This document shows positions 4,743 to 6,817 of a DNA stretch of 6,817 nucleotides, one piece after another (the stretch's first letter is position 1; every line of letters starts with the position of its first letter). The position numbers and the translations under genes were made by a program. The DNA is taken from assembly GCA_030152805.1 (NCBI GenBank), contig JASLIG010000108.1:1-6817 (forward strand), given 5' to 3'. The notes under the pieces are model-generated. The model searched no databases and had not been told where the DNA came from. It worked only from the letters and a program-made list of their open reading frames with translations. This stretch comes from Solirubrobacterales bacterium (GTDB taxonomy: Bacteria; Actinomycetota; Thermoleophilia; Solirubrobacterales; 70-9).

Positions 4743-6677
4743 GTGGTCTGCCGCCGCGCCAGCCTCACGGTCGTCGCGCTGATGCTGCTCGGCCTCTCGA
4801 CAGCCGGTTCGGCATCGGCCGTCGGCCCCGCTCAGCGCCTGATCGAGACCTATGCACCGATCACGATGCTGCGGGAAGAGCAGGATCCGCCCTGCGAAAC
4901 CTCGGCGGAGCAGTATGAGCCGACGGCGGTCTCGACCGTGCTCGGCAACCCAGCGGTCGAGCTGAAACGGGTCGAAGAAGGAGGCGACGAAGAGCTAGTC
5001 AAGCGCGCGCCGACCGCTGCCGACATTGCCGGCAAGGGCGACGAATACCACCTCGAACTGCCGGGCGATCCGCTTGGCGACACCTGCGTCTACGCGCGCG
5101 ACTTCGCCCAGCTCGAGCGTGAAGGCAAGGCGCCTCCAATCACCTACGCCCACATCGCCCATCAGGTCGGCAGGCCGGGGCTGGCGGTCCAGTACTGGTT
5201 CTTCTGGTACTTCAACCAGTTCAACGACCTGCACGAGGGCGACTGGGAGGGGATGCAGATCGCCTTCGAAGCGAGCACCCCGCGAGAGGCGCTGGCCGAA
5301 GGCCCGAGCGAAACGATCCTCTTCCAGCACGCTGGCGGCGAGCGCGCCGACTGGGAAGACTCGAAGGTGGAGAAGGAAGGGACGCATCCGGTCGTCTACC
5401 CGGCCGCCGGCTCGCACGCGACCTTCTACGACTCGACCGTCTACGTCCAGAACGGGCAGAACGGCTCCGGCGTCGGCTGCGACAACACCAGCGAGCCGCT
5501 GCGCGAAGTACGGGTCCACCCTGTGGCGATCCCGACCTTTCCGACCACCACCGGCCGCTTCAAGTGGCTGACCTACTTCGGTCACTGGGGCCAGAAGGAG
5601 AAGGGCTACAACAACGGACCGACCGGCCCGCTGACGAAGACGCAGTGGCTGGAACCGTTCACCTGGATGGAAAAGCAGCGGACGACGAGCCCCCGCGTGC
5701 CAGGCGGCTCGTTCGCCGGCCCCGCCGTGTCGGGCGCGTTTTGCGGCGCCGTCTCAACCGTCTCGGACGTGATCAACGTCGAGTCGCGGTCCCGACCGGT
5801 GGCGATCGCGATGATCGCGGTCCCCGTCCTGCTGTTGCTCCTCTTCGTCGGCGTGACCAGGTGGGGCCCGGTCGACCTGACCGAGCTGCGCCGGCGCCGT
5901 GCCTTCGGCCAGCTGGTGCGAGCGGCGCGGCAGCTCTACGGACGGCACTGGCGAACGATGGTGCCGATCGGGCTGAGCGCGCTGGTGCTCGTCGGCGCGG
6001 TCCGCGCCCTGGCCGCGCTCGCAGCGGGCCAGCGCGGCGTCGACAGCGCCACCGGCCGCTCCGGCACCCACCTCGCCCTTGCCGACACGATCGAATCGCT
6101 GGGGCAGCCGATCGCGGGGGCGATCGTCGCCGCAGTGGTGATCTTCGCCGTGCGGTTGGTGGTCGAAACCGGCGGGATGGGCTTCCTCGACTCCTGGCGC
6201 GGGATGCTGCACCGCTTCTGGCGCGTCGTCGCTGGCTCGCTGCTGCCGCCGCTTGCGGCGCTGGCGATCTTCCTCACCGTCATCGGCATCCCCTATGCGA
6301 TCTACAAGTTCGTCTGCTGGCAGTTCGTCCAGCAGGAGATCCTCGTCGAGGACAGGCACATCCGCGATGCCTTCCGCGGCAGCTCGGACCTGGTGCGCGG
6401 GCGCTGGTGGCACGCGGTCCGGGCCCTCGGCTTCTTCTGGCTGCTCAGCATCGCCGCCGGCCCGGTGCTCGGCTTCGCCCTGATCTTCACCAACCTCTCG
6501 CTGCTCTGGATCAACGTGATCGGCTCGGTCGTATTCGCCCTGCTCGTCCCATACGTCGCCCTGGGGCGCACCCTGCTCTACTTCGACCTCGGCGCCCGGG
6601 CGGCGGAAACGCCCGCGACGCGCTGGCGGGAGCGACTGCCGCGACGCCGGCAACGCCCCGCAACCGCCGGGGCGTGA
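4743..6677 (+). CDS. Signal peptide + Vps62/DUF946-like domain + six-helix membrane domain protein
   Basis: This 644-aa cell-surface membrane protein has unknown function. Residues 1-26 look like a Sec signal peptide (RR, hydrophobic core VVALMLLGL, cleavage after SASA). The extracytoplasmic part, about 27-350, has blocks typical of Vps62-related/DUF946 proteins: QYWFFWYFNQFNDLHEGDWE (150-169), YPAAGSHATFY (219-229) and FGHWGQKEKGYNNGP (279-293). Its four cysteines (51, 115, 246, 334) could form two disulfides. Hydrophobic helices follow at about 352-372, 405-428, 455-473, 494-518, 558-583 and 587-607. QQEILVEDRHIRDAFRGSSD (530-549) resembles the conserved amphipathic stretch of GlpQ-type membrane domains, DUF975 and YciC proteins. 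GTG 4743 is chosen because it places the signal peptide first; the frame is open upstream to 4419, but that part is hydrophilic and antisense to another gene. The domain names come from motif memory. Confidence 0.85.
   Translation: MVCRRASLTVVALMLLGLSTAGSASAVGPAQRLIETYAPITMLREEQDPPCETSAEQYEPTAVSTVLGNPAVELKRVEEGGDEELVKRAPTAADIAGKGDEYHLELPGDPLGDTCVYARDFAQLEREGKAPPITYAHIAHQVGRPGLAVQYWFFWYFNQFNDLHEGDWEGMQIAFEASTPREALAEGPSETILFQHAGGERADWEDSKVEKEGTHPVVYPAAGSHATFYDSTVYVQNGQNGSGVGCDNTSEPLREVRVHPVAIPTFPTTTGRFKWLTYFGHWGQKEKGYNNGPTGPLTKTQWLEPFTWMEKQRTTSPRVPGGSFAGPAVSGAFCGAVSTVSDVINVESRSRPVAIAMIAVPVLLLLLFVGVTRWGPVDLTELRRRRAFGQLVRAARQLYGRHWRTMVPIGLSALVLVGAVRALAALAAGQRGVDSATGRSGTHLALADTIESLGQPIAGAIVAAVVIFAVRLVVETGGMGFLDSWRGMLHRFWRVVAGSLLPPLAALAIFLTVIGIPYAIYKFVCWQFVQQEILVEDRHIRDAFRGSSDLVRGRWWHAVRALGFFWLLSIAAGPVLGFALIFTNLSLLWINVIGSVVFALLVPYVALGRTLLYFDLGARAAETPATRWRERLPRRRQRPATAGA
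6653..6675 (+). terminator. GC-rich hairpin overlapping the stop codon, possible terminator stem
   Basis: ACGCCCCG (6653-6660) and CGGGGCGT (6668-6675) form a perfect 8-bp inverted repeat with a 7-nt loop. It covers the last codons and the T of the TGA stop of the 644-aa protein gene. The geometry is that of an intrinsic terminator stem. Downstream there is no T-run, because insertion-sequence DNA begins 8 nt later; the native sequence past the stem is not visible. Confidence 0.5.
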
Positions 6678-6683
6678 GCTAGA
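6678..6683. repeat. Probable IS target-site copy, GCTAGA (NCTAGN)
   Basis: The hexamer between the TGA stop and the TGT that opens the IS reads GCTAGA. IS481 itself is known to insert at NCTAGN and duplicate the 6 bp. The matching right-hand copy would lie beyond the window, so duplication is inferred. Confidence 0.55.
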
Positions 6684-6693
6684 TGTAGTTCCT

Positions 6694-6705
6694 AACAACG
6701 TTGTT
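6694..6705. repeat. 12-bp perfect palindrome inside the IS end
   Basis: AACAACGTTGTT is a perfect 12-bp palindrome starting 11 nt in from the inferred IS terminus, in the subterminal zone where transposases often bind. It could also hold an outward or inward promoter or a repressor site. It is AT-rich relative to its surroundings. Confidence 0.55.
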
Positions 6706-6769
6706 CATCCGGGCCTCCTTGAAGGCTGGGGGTGTCGAAGCCACCACCCAACAAGGAGGACACCGGATG
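6706..6769 (+). promoter_or_regulatory. Hairpin sequestering the transposase ribosome site and start codon
   Basis: CATCCGG (6706-6712) pairs with CCGGATG (6763-6769), and CCTCCTTG (6714-6721) pairs with CAAGGAGG (6752-6759): 15 bp with a 1x3 internal loop. The 3' arm contains the Shine-Dalgarno AAGGAGG and the ATG itself. A smaller stem (GGTG 6731-6734 with CACC 6742-6745) may stack inside the loop. RNA made through this region would fold with the start hidden, a known way for IS elements to stay silent under read-through transcription. Confidence 0.65.
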
Positions 6770-6817
6770 AGGATCCACGCTAACGCCCGCACCTGCCCGA
6801 ACAGCCGCAAGCTGCTG
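6767..6817 (+). CDS. IS481-family transposase, N-terminal 17 codons (partial)
   Basis: The frame from ATG 6767 reads MRIHANARTCPNSRKLL and runs off the window. The HANA(R/K) start followed by a short polar run and paired leucines is the familiar opening of IS481-family DDE transposases, ahead of their helix-turn-helix domain. A strong Shine-Dalgarno, AAGGAGG (6753-6759), lies 7 nt upstream but is paired in a predicted hairpin. The transposase would cut and join the IS ends. Nothing of the catalytic domain can be seen, so integrity is unknown. Confidence 0.75.
   Translation, partial: MRIHANARTCPNSRKLL

Larger units (their letters stand above)
6684..6817 (+). mobile_element. Left end of an IS481-family insertion sequence (cut by the window end)
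   Basis: The inferred terminus starts TGTAGTTCC at 6684, with the 5'-TGT usual for IS481 ends, and directly abuts an NCTAGN hexamer. An 83-nt leader leads to a transposase start at 6767. The leader contains a 12-bp palindrome and a large hairpin. The right end and the rest of the transposase are outside the window, so completeness and activity cannot be judged. The exact terminus is inferred, since the other inverted repeat is not available. Confidence 0.7.

Noticed and set aside
5754..6698. A 314-aa minus-strand ORF opposite the membrane half of the 644-aa protein
   Set aside because: It is polar low-complexity sequence antisense to well-formed transmembrane helices, and its start would be inside the IS.
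1..6817. CRISPR arrays, rRNA genes or phage/defence modules
   Set aside because: No regularly spaced direct repeats, no rRNA-like stretches, and no nuclease, methylase or toxin-antitoxin signatures were seen.

Overview
The window is GC-rich bacterial DNA with codon use biased strongly to G/C at third positions, so long spurious ORFs run antisense to every real gene. GC content, the dense packing of genes, starts that lack Shine-Dalgarno (SD) sequences but have TANNNT hexamers just upstream, and the protein families present suggest a high-GC actinobacterium. A Thermoleophilia (Solirubrobacter/Conexibacter-like) host is my best guess, from the style of the proteins only.

Layout. (1) 48-2817, plus strand: a probable two-gene operon encoding a 14-helix MFS drug/proton antiporter (DHA2 type), followed 4 nt later by an LtrA-family membrane protein. 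(2) 2799-4585, minus strand: in transcription order, a 57-aa two-helix membrane peptide, a stop-adjacent hairpin, an aldo/keto reductase with an intact catalytic tetrad, and a six-helix membrane protein that may contain YrhK-like units. The last gene starts inside the reductase gene and overlaps the 3' end of the LtrA gene tail to tail. (3) 4586-4742: a divergent intergenic region of about 157 bp containing a long interrupted inverted repeat. (4) 4743-6677, plus strand: a 644-aa protein with a signal peptide, a Vps62/DUF946-like extracytoplasmic domain and a six-helix membrane domain. (5) 6678-6817: the left end of an IS481-type insertion sequence. It starts right after a CTAG-core hexamer that directly follows the stop codon of gene 4. 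Only the first 17 codons of the transposase are inside the window, and its ribosome site and start codon lie in a strong predicted hairpin.

No single pathway links the genes. Most are membrane proteins or general redox/efflux functions, as in an ordinary accessory part of a chromosome. I do not see a convincing new multi-gene system. The points most worth a second look are the IS junction with its terminator-like hairpin, the sequestered transposase start, the inverted repeat between the divergent genes, and the two-part Vps62-like membrane protein. No stretch over 300 bases lacks a gene.
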